Below, in pieces: positions 25,513 to 33,920 of a DNA stretch of 64,000 nt. Origin of the DNA: Paenibacillus sp. JNUCC32. Its GTDB lineage: Bacteria > Bacillota > Bacilli > Paenibacillales > Paenibacillaceae. Numbering within the stretch: position 1 is the stretch's first letter; each line of letters begins with the position of its first letter. A program made the translations under genes and the position numbers. The notes under the pieces were generated by a model. That model was given only the letters and a program-made list of their open reading frames with translations. It did not search any database and had not been told where the DNA came from. The DNA lies in contig NZ_CP062260.1 in NCBI RefSeq assembly GCF_014863545.1, positions 4,791,501 through 4,855,500 on the forward strand. The letters run 5' to 3'.

Positions 25513-25768
25513 CAACCTCCGGCTGCTCAGGCCACCTCCCCTTCTTTGATACAGTAGTTGCCCTCTTAACTTACAGATAACTTGACTGAACTTGGAAATC
25601 TTCCACAATCATCGTCCAAGCTTTACCAGTACTATCATTATTTTAAAGCATCTGGAAGTCGTATCCCATAACACTAATCAACGATTTGTTACACATTTCA
25701 ATGAAATTGGATAAATATGTAACCTGAAATGTTATGAAAACACACGGAACTTGCAGAAAAAAATCGCA

Positions 25769-25805
25769 AAAAAAAAGCATGCCTCCCCTGGGGGAATCAT
25801 GCTTT
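25769..25805 (-). terminator. intrinsic terminator of the small coiled-coil gene
   Basis: AAAGCATG and CATGCTTT flank an inner CCCC/GGGG pairing; on the minus strand the hairpin is followed by a run of eight Ts. It lies 40 bases after the stop at 25845. Confidence 0.85.
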
Positions 25806-25844
25806 CATCCATGCTGTTCGATCCGTTCAGACCGCGCAGCAGCT

Positions 25845-26144
25845 CTATTCCACGCCGTCCCTAAAATGCTTCTGGTAATGTTTATCCCCTTTATGCTCCA
25901 AATCCTCGATCGTTAGCTCCAGGGTATGAATAATCTGTTCCTTGACCTGATTCAACGTGTCAAAATACACGTTCTCCTCCGCTCCAACGATGCGTGTGCC
26001 ACTAAGTGCCTGAACGGCCTGGTAAACCCGGTGCTGTTCGGCCAAATCGTCGACGGCCTGCAGCGTATGTTTCATTTGAAGGAACAGATCCTTATGATGC
26101 TGGGTGGTCAAACGTTTTTCAAGCTCCTCGATTCTGGCATTCAT
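25845..26144 (-). CDS. small predicted coiled-coil protein of unknown function
   Basis: A 99-residue soluble, charged, helical protein that I do not recognise. It starts MNARIEELEKRLTTQHHKDLFLQMKHTL, a heptad-like coiled coil, and ends with a His/Lys-rich segment HKGDKHYQKHFRDGVE. No membrane helix, no signal peptide, no cysteine. ATG 26144 is chosen because AAGGAG lies nine bases upstream; a longer frame to 26207 lacks a site. It is divergent from the malic enzyme gene and has a strong terminator, so it is a single-gene unit. The well-placed signals make it a real gene despite unknown function. Confidence 0.75.
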   Translation of the reverse strand: MNARIEELEKRLTTQHHKDLFLQMKHTLQAVDDLAEQHRVYQAVQALSGTRIVGAEENVYFDTLNQVKEQIIHTLELTIEDLEHKGDKHYQKHFRDGVE

Positions 26145-26349
26145 GGCAGCTCTCTCCTTCGCAATAAGATGCTTTCGATTATACTTCCTTGGAATCCCCT
26201 TTTCCAATAAATTCTTCTTATATATATCACGGTTTCTTTACGGTGAAACAGGAAATTGACCACTGCTCAGCGAACTATGATAACGTTAACATTTTGCATA
26301 ACTACATACACTGAGAATGACGAAATCGATCAAACATTTGGAGGTAACA

Positions 26350-27765
26350 ATGGAAAACAACGGACTCGGAGGAAAGAGCATTATCCTCAGACTAGAAATG
26401 AATACTCAAGAGATCAAATTCGGTGAAGTTGCATCCGCCATATTTGAAGCCGGGGGAGACATGGTTGCCATCGACGTCATTCAAGCCAGCGGCCACATTA
26501 CCGTACGCGATATTACCATTACGGTCACCGACAGCGTCGATATCGAAAAAATTACAAATACAGTAAAACATTTAAAAGGCGTTCGGCTCGTCAATGTTTC
26601 GGATCGCACCTTCCTGCTGCATCTCGGCGGCAAGATCGAAACCCAGCCCAAAATCCCCATCCAAAACCGCGATGACCTATCTCGCGTCTATACGCCTGAT
26701 GTCGCCCGCGTATGCTCGGCCATTCAGGAGGATCCGAAAAAAGCCTACACGCTCACGATTAAAAGAAATACGGTGGCCGTTATTTCGGACGGAAGCGCCG
26801 TGCTCGGTTTGGGCAATATCGGCCCATATGCGGCCATGCCGGTCATGGAAGGGAAGTCGATGCTCTTCAAACAGCTGGCCGGCGTAGACTCCTTCCCGAT
26901 TTGCCTTGACACCCAGGACACGGAAGAGATTATAGCCTGCATCAAAGCGATGGCGCCGGCATTTGGCGGCATTAACCTGGAGGACATTTCCTCTCCGCGC
27001 TGCTTCGAGATTGAACAGAGACTGCGCGACGAGCTGGACATCCCTGTATTCCACGATGATCAGCACGGTACGGCGGTCGTTCTGTACGCGGCGCTGATCA
27101 ATGCCCTTAAGATCGTCGGAAAATCCATCGATAACGTTCGGGTCGTTGTGTGCGGAATCGGGGCTGCCGGGGTGGCATGCAGTAAAATCCTCCTGTCGGC
27201 CGGCGTTAAGGACATCATTGGCGTCGACCGCGAAGGTGCGCTGGTTGCTGGAAAAGAATACAGCAATAGTATGTGGCAATGGTACGCAGAGCATACGAAC
27301 CCGAACAAAGTCGAAGGTTCCCTGCGCCAAGTGATCCAAGGTGCCGACGTGTTCATCGGTCTTTCCGCAGGCGGCCTGCTTCGCCGCGAAGACGTACAAG
27401 CCATGGCTGATCAACCGATCGTATTCGCAATGGCCAACCCTACGCCGGAGATCAGACCCGAAGAGGTCGAAGATATTGTGGGCGTTATTGCGACCGGACG
27501 TTCGGATTATCCGAACCAGATCAATAACGTCCTCTGCTTCCCTGGTATTTTCCGTGCAGCCCTGGACTGTAGAGCAACTACGATTAATGAGGAAATGAAA
27601 CTGGCCGCAGCCGAAGCCATTGCATCCGCCGTATCGGACGAGGAACGCAACCCGTCGTATATCATTCCGAGCGTGTTCAACCAGAACGTCGTAAAGGCCA
27701 TTCGTGAGCTTGTCGTGAAAGCAGCGGTCAAGACAGGGGTTGCCCGGAGAATTCCGCGTGAATAA
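26350..27765 (+). CDS. NAD-dependent malic enzyme with N-terminal ACT domain
   Basis: A 471-residue enzyme that oxidatively decarboxylates malate to pyruvate. An ACT regulatory domain at about residues 10-85 (IILRLEMNTQEIKFGEVASAIFEAGGDMVAIDVI) precedes the catalytic part: RVYTPDVARVC near 105, SDGSAVLGLGNIGPYAAMPVMEGKSMLFK near 140-168 with the catalytic Lys, EDISSPRCFEIEQRLRD and VFHDDQHGTAVV with the metal-binding acids, and a Rossmann GIGAAGVACSKILL near 270. ATG 26350 follows TTGGAGG; the longer frame from 26317 has no site. The ACT domain points to allosteric control by an amino acid or similar small molecule. Its last codons overlap the start of a methyltransferase gene. Confidence 0.94.
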   Translation: MENNGLGGKSIILRLEMNTQEIKFGEVASAIFEAGGDMVAIDVIQASGHITVRDITITVTDSVDIEKITNTVKHLKGVRLVNVSDRTFLLHLGGKIETQPKIPIQNRDDLSRVYTPDVARVCSAIQEDPKKAYTLTIKRNTVAVISDGSAVLGLGNIGPYAAMPVMEGKSMLFKQLAGVDSFPICLDTQDTEEIIACIKAMAPAFGGINLEDISSPRCFEIEQRLRDELDIPVFHDDQHGTAVVLYAALINALKIVGKSIDNVRVVVCGIGAAGVACSKILLSAGVKDIIGVDREGALVAGKEYSNSMWQWYAEHTNPNKVEGSLRQVIQGADVFIGLSAGGLLRREDVQAMADQPIVFAMANPTPEIRPEEVEDIVGVIATGRSDYPNQINNVLCFPGIFRAALDCRATTINEEMKLAAAEAIASAVSDEERNPSYIIPSVFNQNVVKAIRELVVKAAVKTGVARRIPRE

Positions 27766-28363
27766 GAATTCCCTCATCCGAAAGTTCAATAAACAAGCTC
27801 CTATATATGAAAGGAACACCAGACAGCGCAGACTCGGAGAATGGAGACAGCGGCTGCTTCATGGAGTGGAGGGCAAAGTGCTCGAGGTAGCTGTCGGCGC
27901 CGGCGCCAACTTCCCCTTCTATCATCCTGATAAGGTGGACGTAACGGCAGTCGATTTCAGTCCCGAGATGTTAACCCGGGCGCGCCAAATGGCATCCGAG
28001 CTTGGCATTCGGGCCACTTTCCTGGAACGGGACATCGAGACCCTGGAGCTGCCGGAACGTACCTACGACTGCGTGGTTTCCACCCTGTCGCTATGCGGCT
28101 ATGAAGATCCGGTAAAGGCATTGAACAACATCAACCGCTGGGCCAAACCCGGCGGCCGCATTTATTTGCTGGAGCACGGCATGAGCACGAACCGGCTGCT
28201 CGGCGCCGTGCAGCATTTCGTCAACCCCGCGGCACGGCGGATATCCGGGTGTCATTATAACCGGGACATGATCGATATCGTGAATGCCTCGGATCTGAAC
28301 ATCGTCAAGACGGAACGCTATTGGAACGGCATCATCCATCTGATCTGGGCCCAAGCAACCTGA
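27758..28363 (+). CDS. class I SAM-dependent methyltransferase
   Basis: A 201-residue Rossmann-fold methyltransferase. Motif I reads VLEVAVGAGANFPFY near residue 36, followed by VDVTAVDFSPEMLTRARQMA (motif II/III), and LPERTYDCVVSTLSLCGYEDPVKALNNINRWAKPGGRIYLLEHG in the middle, a UbiE/MenG-like arrangement. I chose GTG 27758, eight bases after GGAGA, over TTG 27740. It overlaps the malic enzyme stop by eight bases, so it is translationally coupled to it. The methyl acceptor is unknown; similar Bacillus proteins are annotated as phospholipid or quinone-type methyltransferases without proof. Confidence 0.88.
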   Translation: MNKNSLIRKFNKQAPIYERNTRQRRLGEWRQRLLHGVEGKVLEVAVGAGANFPFYHPDKVDVTAVDFSPEMLTRARQMASELGIRATFLERDIETLELPERTYDCVVSTLSLCGYEDPVKALNNINRWAKPGGRIYLLEHGMSTNRLLGAVQHFVNPAARRISGCHYNRDMIDIVNASDLNIVKTERYWNGIIHLIWAQAT

Positions 28364-28443
28364 CCGTTCATACATACATTCATTTGGACCTGGCGGCATA
28401 ATTTTAATATGAGCTCTTAATCATGGATATGGAGGAACTTGTT

Positions 28444-28959
28444 ATGAACACAAGGCCTAATGCTAACGAATATTTGCCCCTCGGCGAAAAATACGTATCG
28501 CTTGTCCCTGAAGGCCATATTGCCGAGATCTTGCAGCGGCAGCATGACGAGACGTTAAGATCGCTGAGCGATCTGACGGAAGAACAAGCTAATTTCCGCT
28601 ATGCGGAAGGAAAATGGAGTCTCAAGCAGGTGATCGGCCATATCGCCGATGTAGAGCGTTTATGGAGCTATCGCATTCTCTACATTTCGCGCGGGGATGC
28701 CCGTGAATTTTCAGGGTACGACCGGGAGATTTTTGTCCAGAATTCTCCCTTCGGCCAGCTTCCTCTGCGGGAAGCCCTTAAAGATTACGCTGCCGTCAGG
28801 CAGTCCACCATTACGCTGGTTGGAAGCTTGAAGGAGGAAGCGCTGCTGCGTCAGGGCACGTTCAACAACTACCCGCTCTCCGCCCGGGCGGCCGCCTATG
28901 TCATTGCAGGGCATGAGCTTCATCATATGAATATTTTGCGGGATAAATATTTAACGTAA
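28444..28959 (+). CDS. DinB family protein
   Basis: A 171-residue DinB/YfiT four-helix protein. Metal-site histidines occur in GHIADVERLW near residue 60 and GHELHHMNIL near residue 161, the usual positions for the divalent-metal triad; LTEEQANFRYAEGKWSLKQVIGHI is the standard first-helix signature. Members include bacillithiol-dependent S-transferases and damage-inducible proteins, so the precise role is open. ATG 28444 follows GGAGGA by seven bases; an in-frame ATG at 28423 has no site. It has its own terminator. Confidence 0.9.
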   Translation: MNTRPNANEYLPLGEKYVSLVPEGHIAEILQRQHDETLRSLSDLTEEQANFRYAEGKWSLKQVIGHIADVERLWSYRILYISRGDAREFSGYDREIFVQNSPFGQLPLREALKDYAAVRQSTITLVGSLKEEALLRQGTFNNYPLSARAAAYVIAGHELHHMNILRDKYLT

Positions 28960-29008
28960 TATAGATAAGCTGCTTAGCGGCATGGTCTAGTATTACTTAT
29001 TCTTAAAC

Positions 29009-29054
29009 AAAAGGGGGCCCCAAAAGATCTTAGATCTGACGGGAACCCCTTTTT
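29009..29054. terminator. bidirectional terminator between dinB-like and anti-sigma-like genes
   Basis: AAAAGGGG and CCCCTTTT form the outer stem, AGATCTTAGATCT the inner hairpin. A-run and T-run on both sides serve the two converging genes. Confidence 0.8.
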
Positions 29055-29174
29055 CTGTTAGGAGACGCTCCGTGTACGAATGGTTCCTCCCAGTGTTGCT
29101 CCCAATTTCTCGGAATGGTTCAAAGCATGGAAGAAATTTGGGGACATATGCAAAGGATGACAGCTCAAGCTGGC

Positions 29175-30149
29175 TTAGCTCCAATTCCACACCTCGATGC
29201 GGCCCAAACGGAATCCCCAGAATTCCGACTCCTCCTTCAGCTTCTCCAGCTCCCGCACAGGTCCCGTGACGGTTGCCCCATAAACTTGAACTCCATTTTT
29301 CTTCAAGTAGGCCAGCCGTTGTTTGTCATCATCTACACCGTTGTATTTGATATTGTTGGTCATCCATTCAACGTCGACGATCAGCTGCTGCACATCGTCC
29401 GATATTCCTGCCTCCAATGAGAAAAAAGTATGCCATGCAGAAAGGAAATGGTTATCGTCAAACATAATTCTGGGCCTCAATGTAAGATGGGGGATCGTGT
29501 GACCAGCGCCGCTAGAGCTATAAGTACCCAGTTTGATTTCCCTCAGTTCACCAGCAAAAACAGCCATATTGGTCGCTCTAACATCATAGTCCGACAGGAG
29601 CTCCAAAACCTGCTCCGGTGACTTCAACGTTCGAAGCGAGAAGAATAATTCCGCTACGTTGCCGTCCTCCAGTTTCTCTAACTGGTTCATTGCACCATTC
29701 GGATGAGAGGAGTCTGTAATCTTCCCACCATCCAGAAGCGCAGAATGCAGAACATAAGGGTCCCTTTCTTCGCGGTTCAGGTAAGGCCCCTGTTCTTCAA
29801 TGGAATAGGTCAGTTCTCCCCATAACCTCTTCTTCGCGTGAAGCTCTCCGACAATCAACTGCCACTCCCCCACATCCTTATACACTTTCAGCGTTTTCTT
29901 CTGGGTGAGGAAGGGCGTCACTTCTATCGAAGTCAAGCCGCGTTTATCTACCATAAGTCCACTCTCATGCAATTCAACCGTCGTCATGACAGACCTTATA
30001 AATTTATCGTTCAGGCCATTTTTTTCATAATAAATTTGGACGGCTATATAATACATGACATAAGTAAGAAACACGGCCAACGCAGCTAATAAAGCATGAA
30101 AGAGCAGCGTTGCCCTTGTCCGCCAGGTCATCCGATTAACATGCAGCAT
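29175..30149 (-). CDS. orphan anti-sigma-factor-like membrane protein (Sigma_reg_C type)
   Basis: A 324-residue single-pass membrane protein. A basic N-terminus (MLHVNRMTWRTR) precedes one membrane helix at about residues 13-38, and the rest lies outside. The C-terminus matches the sigma-factor-regulator family of Bacillus anti-sigma proteins, with VYGATVTGPVRELEKLKEES and the final RLGRIEVWNW. No zinc-binding cytoplasmic domain and no ECF sigma gene are found nearby, so its partner is unknown. The start is ATG 30149 after GAAGGGGGAG. The longer frame to 30263 runs through the hairpin of the next terminator and is not credible. Confidence 0.78.
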   Translation of the reverse strand: MLHVNRMTWRTRATLLFHALLAALAVFLTYVMYYIAVQIYYEKNGLNDKFIRSVMTTVELHESGLMVDKRGLTSIEVTPFLTQKKTLKVYKDVGEWQLIVGELHAKKRLWGELTYSIEEQGPYLNREERDPYVLHSALLDGGKITDSSHPNGAMNQLEKLEDGNVAELFFSLRTLKSPEQVLELLSDYDVRATNMAVFAGELREIKLGTYSSSGAGHTIPHLTLRPRIMFDDNHFLSAWHTFFSLEAGISDDVQQLIVDVEWMTNNIKYNGVDDDKQRLAYLKKNGVQVYGATVTGPVRELEKLKEESEFWGFRLGRIEVWNWS

Positions 30150-30210
30150 TCGTATCTTCTCCCCCTTCTCACTTAGACAACGGTTTGAATTCGCAAAGGT
30201 TACGGTAAAA

Positions 30211-30255
30211 TCAAAAATCGCTACGGCAGCTAGAACAACAGCTACCGTAGCGATT
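30211..30255 (-). terminator. intrinsic terminator of the AgcS gene
   Basis: Minus strand AATCGCTACGGTAGCT pairs with AGCTGCCGTAGCGATT (one mismatch) and is followed by TTTTGATTTT. It begins ten bases after the symporter stop. Confidence 0.85.
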
Positions 30256-30264
30256 CCGTCCACG

Positions 30265-31698
30265 TTATTCGATTATGGCGCTTTTCGTGGTTGGGCTGTC
30301 CTGTCCATCCCAGCACTCCACATCCTGAAGCCCTTTGATGCTGTCTTTAGTGAAGACCGGATCGAGGCCTGCCCGCTTCTGCTTCAAGTAGTCATTCAGC
30401 GCGGCAAAGGCCGTTCGGGATAACAGCGCGATGGCGATGAGATTCACGATTACCATCAATCCCATGAAGAGGTCGGCCAAATCCCACACCAGCTTCACGC
30501 TGGTCACGGAGCCGAAGATGACCATGGCCAGCACGGAAACCCGATAGATCCATACCCAAACCCGATTCGACTTCAAAAATTCGATGTTGGTTTCCCCGTA
30601 GTAATAATTACCGATCAAGGTACTGAACGCAAACAGGAAAATCATGATCGCCAGGAAGTCGGATGCCCACGCACCCATCTCCATGGCCAGGGCAGCCTGC
30701 GTCAGGGCGATTCCATCAAGTCCGGTCTGCTGGTATGCGCCGGTAAACAGAATAATGAATGCCGTGCTTGTACATATGACGAGCGTATCGATCAGGACGC
30801 CCAGCGCCTGAACCAGTCCCTGCTTCGCCGGATGGCTTGTCGTTGCGGTCGCCGCTGCGTTCGGTGCGCTCCCCATGCCGGCTTCGTTGGAGAACAGGCC
30901 TCTTTTGATCCCGTTCATGAGCGCGGCACCGATCGATCCGCCGACCACCTGCTCATAACCGAACGCGCTTTTGACGATTAGCGCAAAAACCTCCGGCAGC
31001 TTGGTGATGTTCGCCAATACGATAAACAGCGCGGCACCGACATACAGTACAGCCAGAATCACGACGATCAGCTCTGACATTTTGGCAATTCGCTTCACTC
31101 CACCAAAGATGATGGCCGCAAAAACAACCGCCATGATGATCCCGAGGGTTAAACGATCCATGCCGAAGGAATTCTGGAAAGCTATCGTAATCGTGTTGGA
31201 TTGAACCGCGTTAAACACAAGGCCGAAGGACAAAGTAATCAGGATCGCAAACAGCACGCCCATCCACCGCTTTTTTAATCCTTGCTGCATGTAATAGGCG
31301 GGACCTCCGCGGAATCCGCCCGCTCCATCCTTTACCTTATAAATCTGCGCCAATGTGCTCTCAATAAAGCTGGAGGCCGATCCGATGATCGCGATGATCC
31401 ACATCCAAAATACGGCCCCCGGCCCCCCAAGCGAGATAGCCAGGGCAACGCCGGTAATGTTCCCGGTCCCGACGCGGGCCGCCATGCTGATGGCAAACGC
31501 CTGAAACGGAGAAATGCTGCCCTTCGTTTTGCTCTTGGGTTCGCGGATGACACGGAACATCTCGCCGATCAGGCGAAACTGCAGAAACTTGGTGCCCACC
31601 GTAAAATACAGGCCAAACGCTATCAGCAATACGATAAGCAGTTTAGACCATAGAAAATCGTTAAAGATAGTAACTACCTGCTGTACAATTTGATCCAT
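30265..31698 (-). CDS. sodium:alanine/glycine symporter (AgcS family)
   Basis: A 477-residue membrane transporter with about eleven helices that moves alanine or glycine with sodium ions. Family signatures are FQAFAISMAARVGTGNITGVALAI near residue 64, GGPGAVFWMWIIAIIGSASSFIESTLAQIYK near 90-120 and GLFSNEAGMGSAPNAAATATTSHPAKQG near 268. Length is typical. ATG 31698 follows GAGGGTAGAGA. It has its own terminator and is monocistronic. I checked the 237 bases upstream for a glycine riboswitch, which often precedes this family, and found none. Confidence 0.95.
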   Translation of the reverse strand: MDQIVQQVVTIFNDFLWSKLLIVLLIAFGLYFTVGTKFLQFRLIGEMFRVIREPKSKTKGSISPFQAFAISMAARVGTGNITGVALAISLGGPGAVFWMWIIAIIGSASSFIESTLAQIYKVKDGAGGFRGGPAYYMQQGLKKRWMGVLFAILITLSFGLVFNAVQSNTITIAFQNSFGMDRLTLGIIMAVVFAAIIFGGVKRIAKMSELIVVILAVLYVGAALFIVLANITKLPEVFALIVKSAFGYEQVVGGSIGAALMNGIKRGLFSNEAGMGSAPNAAATATTSHPAKQGLVQALGVLIDTLVICTSTAFIILFTGAYQQTGLDGIALTQAALAMEMGAWASDFLAIMIFLFAFSTLIGNYYYGETNIEFLKSNRVWVWIYRVSVLAMVIFGSVTSVKLVWDLADLFMGLMVIVNLIAIALLSRTAFAALNDYLKQKRAGLDPVFTKDSIKGLQDVECWDGQDSPTTKSAIIE

Positions 31699-31856
31699 TC
31701 TCTACCCTCACTATATATATGTCATCACCCATGGTGTAGGTTTGTGAAAAATAGCCCATGTTACATCTAACCATTACTCCCCCCTTGGAGACAAGAGGTT
31801 AATTGTGGAAGAGGGAGGCAGGGTGAACAGATCAAGGTCCTTCAAGGGAACCCCTA

Positions 31857-31902
31857 TAAAAAAGACCCTCTCCTCGCGGGTTTAGCGCAGGGAAAGGGTC
31901 TT
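31857..31902 (-). terminator. intrinsic terminator of the MerR-type gene
   Basis: Minus strand AAGACCCTTTCCC ... GAGAGGGTCTT followed by six Ts, 34 bases after the stop at 31936. Confidence 0.85.
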
Positions 31903-31935
31903 GTCGGTATGACAAGGCTGCTTGCTTCAGCTTGC

Positions 31936-32709
31936 CTACAATGATGCAGGATTCGTGCCCGTGTAAATCAGAATCGCATCGCGGAGGAACTTGGCGGTTC
32001 CAGGCTGCTTCTCGTCATAATGGGCGGTAAACCGCTCATCGTCAACATACATCTGGGCTAGGCCGGCATGGGCTTCTTTGCTGTATTCATTCCAATAAAA
32101 GGTGAGCCAACGCTTGTGAAGATCGGCCGCCTTCTGGGCCAGCTCGCCGGCAGGATCGCCCTGCTTAAACGCTTCGGCCAGCGTTTCGTACAGCTCCTCC
32201 GTCAGACGTGTTACTTCATCATGCTGCGCTTGCGTCATATTTTTCAGCTTGGCATTGGATTGATTTACAGTTTCGTCGCCATACTTTTCGCGAATTTCCT
32301 TACCGTATTTCTTCTCGTTATCATCAATCAGCTTCTGCTTGAATCCTTCGAATTTCTCTTGGTCACTCATCGTTTTTCTCCCTTCGGCGGAGGCTATCGT
32401 GTTCTCCACATTGGTAATCAGCAAATCCAGTTGCCTTCTCTTGTCTAGGAGCTGCGCATGGTGTTCCTGGAGCGCCTTGGTCCGATTGAAGGATGGTGAG
32501 GTCATAATCTCTTTGATACCGTCCAATTGCAGCCCAAGCTCCCGGTAAAACAAGATCTGCTGCAATTGATCGACCTCCTCCTGCCCGTAAATCCGATACC
32601 CCGACGAGTTGATTCTGGCCGGCTTCAGAATCCCGATCTCATCGTAATAACGGAGGGTTCGCGTGCTTATTCCCGCCAACTTCCCAAGCTTCTGCACCGT
32701 GTATTCCAT
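31936..32709 (-). CDS. MerR family regulator with TipAS effector domain
   Basis: A 257-residue regulator. The N-terminal MerR helix-turn-helix (MEYTVQKLGKLAGISTRTLRYYDEIGILKPARINSSGYRIYGQEEVDQLQQILFYRELGL) is followed by a coiled-coil dimer helix and a C-terminal TipAS antibiotic-recognition domain from about residue 130 to 250 (QAQHDEVTRLTEELYETLAEAF ... HKRWLTFYWNEYSKEAHAGLAQMYVDDERFTAHYD). TipAS proteins bind thiopeptides and other amphiphilic drugs. ATG 32709 follows AGGAGGTGAAACC. Its own promoter has the stretched 19-base spacer and dyad that MerR proteins act on (32732-32762), so it is autoregulated. No efflux or target gene lies next to it. Confidence 0.94.
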   Translation of the reverse strand: MEYTVQKLGKLAGISTRTLRYYDEIGILKPARINSSGYRIYGQEEVDQLQQILFYRELGLQLDGIKEIMTSPSFNRTKALQEHHAQLLDKRRQLDLLITNVENTIASAEGRKTMSDQEKFEGFKQKLIDDNEKKYGKEIREKYGDETVNQSNAKLKNMTQAQHDEVTRLTEELYETLAEAFKQGDPAGELAQKAADLHKRWLTFYWNEYSKEAHAGLAQMYVDDERFTAHYDEKQPGTAKFLRDAILIYTGTNPASL

Positions 32710-32731
32710 GGTTTCACCTCCTGACAAACTC

Positions 32732-32762
32732 AATGTACACCTTTACGTAACGTTAAGGTCAA
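32732..32762 (-). promoter_or_regulatory. MerR-type promoter with 19-base spacer and dyad operator
   Basis: On the minus strand TTGACC (-35), a 19-base spacer and TACATT (-10). The spacer holds an almost perfect 21-bp palindrome at 32739-32759 with arms ACCTT-N-ACGT and ACGT-N-AAGGT. The long spacer plus central dyad is the hallmark of MerR-controlled promoters. It stands 23 bases before the MerR-type start codon. Confidence 0.8.
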
Positions 32763-32872
32763 CACTTTGTGCAAAAAAAATGATGACTTTCTTATATATA
32801 AAAAAAGAAACTGAATGTATTCTTAATAGAATACCATCCAGTCTCTTCAGCAATCCAATCTCGATTCAATCG

Positions 32873-33646
32873 TTATTCCGTATCCTCATCCGTTTCTCCC
32901 GTAGCCGCAGTCGACTTATCAGCGTCCGTATGCTTCTCGTTCACCCATTGCTTCAAGGGCTCGGTCATTTGATCTTTCAGCTTCTGAATCAGTTGATCCT
33001 CCGTCATTCCCTTCGCCGCCGCGATCTCGGCCAACGATTGTCCTTCTTCCATTCCGGCCTTCAGCTCGTCCTCCGACACTCCGAGCAATGCCGCGATTTC
33101 TTCCGGATTGCCGAATTTGCCGAACCCTCGTCCTCCTTTGCCATGACCTTTCCCCAAACCGGCGTCGCTGCTCTCTACGATTTGGGTAAGACGGTCGCTC
33201 AGACCCTCTTTCCACTCGGCTGCTTCGGTTTCCGTAATGCCGCCCTCACTCAGACGCTCATCGATCTTGGCGGTTTCCAGCTCGATCAGCTTCTGAACGA
33301 ACGCGGATTGGGCCATTCCCTTGCCTTTAGCAATTTCGGCAAACGTGCTGCCCGATTCAAGCGCCGTCCGGATATCGGCCTCCGTCAGCCCAAGGATTTC
33401 GGCCGTTTCCTTCACGATGCTGCCGCCCCGAGGTCCGCCCGCCTTATGACCCATCCACTTCCCTTCCCGGTTCTTCGCTGCATCCGAAGCCGTTGTGTCC
33501 GTTCCCGTCTGACCGTCCTGAGCTGCCGCGGCTGCCGTATCCGTGCTCGCCGCGGCAAAGGTTTTGTTCTGAAGATACCCGGCTCCCCCCAGCACGATCG
33601 CTGCCGCCATACTGCTTACTAATACTTTTTTGCTTATCGGATTCAT
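32873..33646 (-). CDS. secreted protein with two LGLTEADI-type repeats
   Basis: A 257-residue exported protein I do not recognise. The signal peptide is MNPISKKVLVSSMAAAIVLGGAGYLQNKTFAAA. An Ala/Thr/Asp-rich linker follows, then two copies of a helical repeat: ILGLTEADIRTALESGSTFAEIAKGKGMAQSAFVQKL near residue 77 and LLGVSEDELKAGMEEGQSLAEIAAAKGMTEDQLIQKL near residue 183. They are separated by a helix and a Gly/His/Lys stretch GKGHGKGGRGFGKFG. The tail is acidic. ATG 33646 is eight bases after AAGGAG; two earlier in-frame ATGs are worse placed. Repeats of this kind occur in Bacillales secreted proteins of unknown role; I suggest a cell-surface or metal-related function only as a guess. Confidence 0.85.
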   Translation of the reverse strand: MNPISKKVLVSSMAAAIVLGGAGYLQNKTFAAASTDTAAAAAQDGQTGTDTTASDAAKNREGKWMGHKAGGPRGGSIVKETAEILGLTEADIRTALESGSTFAEIAKGKGMAQSAFVQKLIELETAKIDERLSEGGITETEAAEWKEGLSDRLTQIVESSDAGLGKGHGKGGRGFGKFGNPEEIAALLGVSEDELKAGMEEGQSLAEIAAAKGMTEDQLIQKLKDQMTEPLKQWVNEKHTDADKSTAATGETDEDTE

Positions 33647-33874
33647 CGTCATCTCTCCTTCTAGGATCATGGTTTGTCTTGCTATTTGAAGTATAGGGAC
33701 GGAATCTGAAAGCAGTCTTAGGGGAAGGTTATGCCAGGCTTAGGCTAAGCTGAAGGTTTGCTGAATGTGGCGCTATGCCAATCGGTTACGTACATCATGA
33801 AGCTGCGGGGTACATCCAGATGCTAGTCGGAAATGGGTGCGGGAGCTAAACAAGCGAAAGAAGGCGGGACATGC

Positions 33875-33909
33875 CAAAAAACCGCGCACATCTGGATGGC
33901 GAGCGCGGT
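33875..33909 (-). terminator. intrinsic terminator of the membrane-protein gene
   Basis: Minus strand ACCGCGC, 15-base loop, GCGCGGT and then TTTTTTGG, just after the stop at 33921. Confidence 0.8.
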
Positions 33910-33920
33910 GTCAGCAGGAA

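Larger units (their letters stand above)
25465..25844. other. intergenic region upstream of the LPMO gene
   Basis: AT-rich control region with the cre-like box and the terminator at 25769-25805. No gene seen. Confidence 0.55.

Noticed and set aside
30150..30263. N-terminal extension of the anti-sigma-like protein
   Set aside because: Runs through a strong terminator hairpin and has no ribosome binding site; ATG 30149 has a good one.
31699..31856. Glycine riboswitch before the AgcS symporter
   Set aside because: No glycine-aptamer core sequences or paired arms were found in the region.
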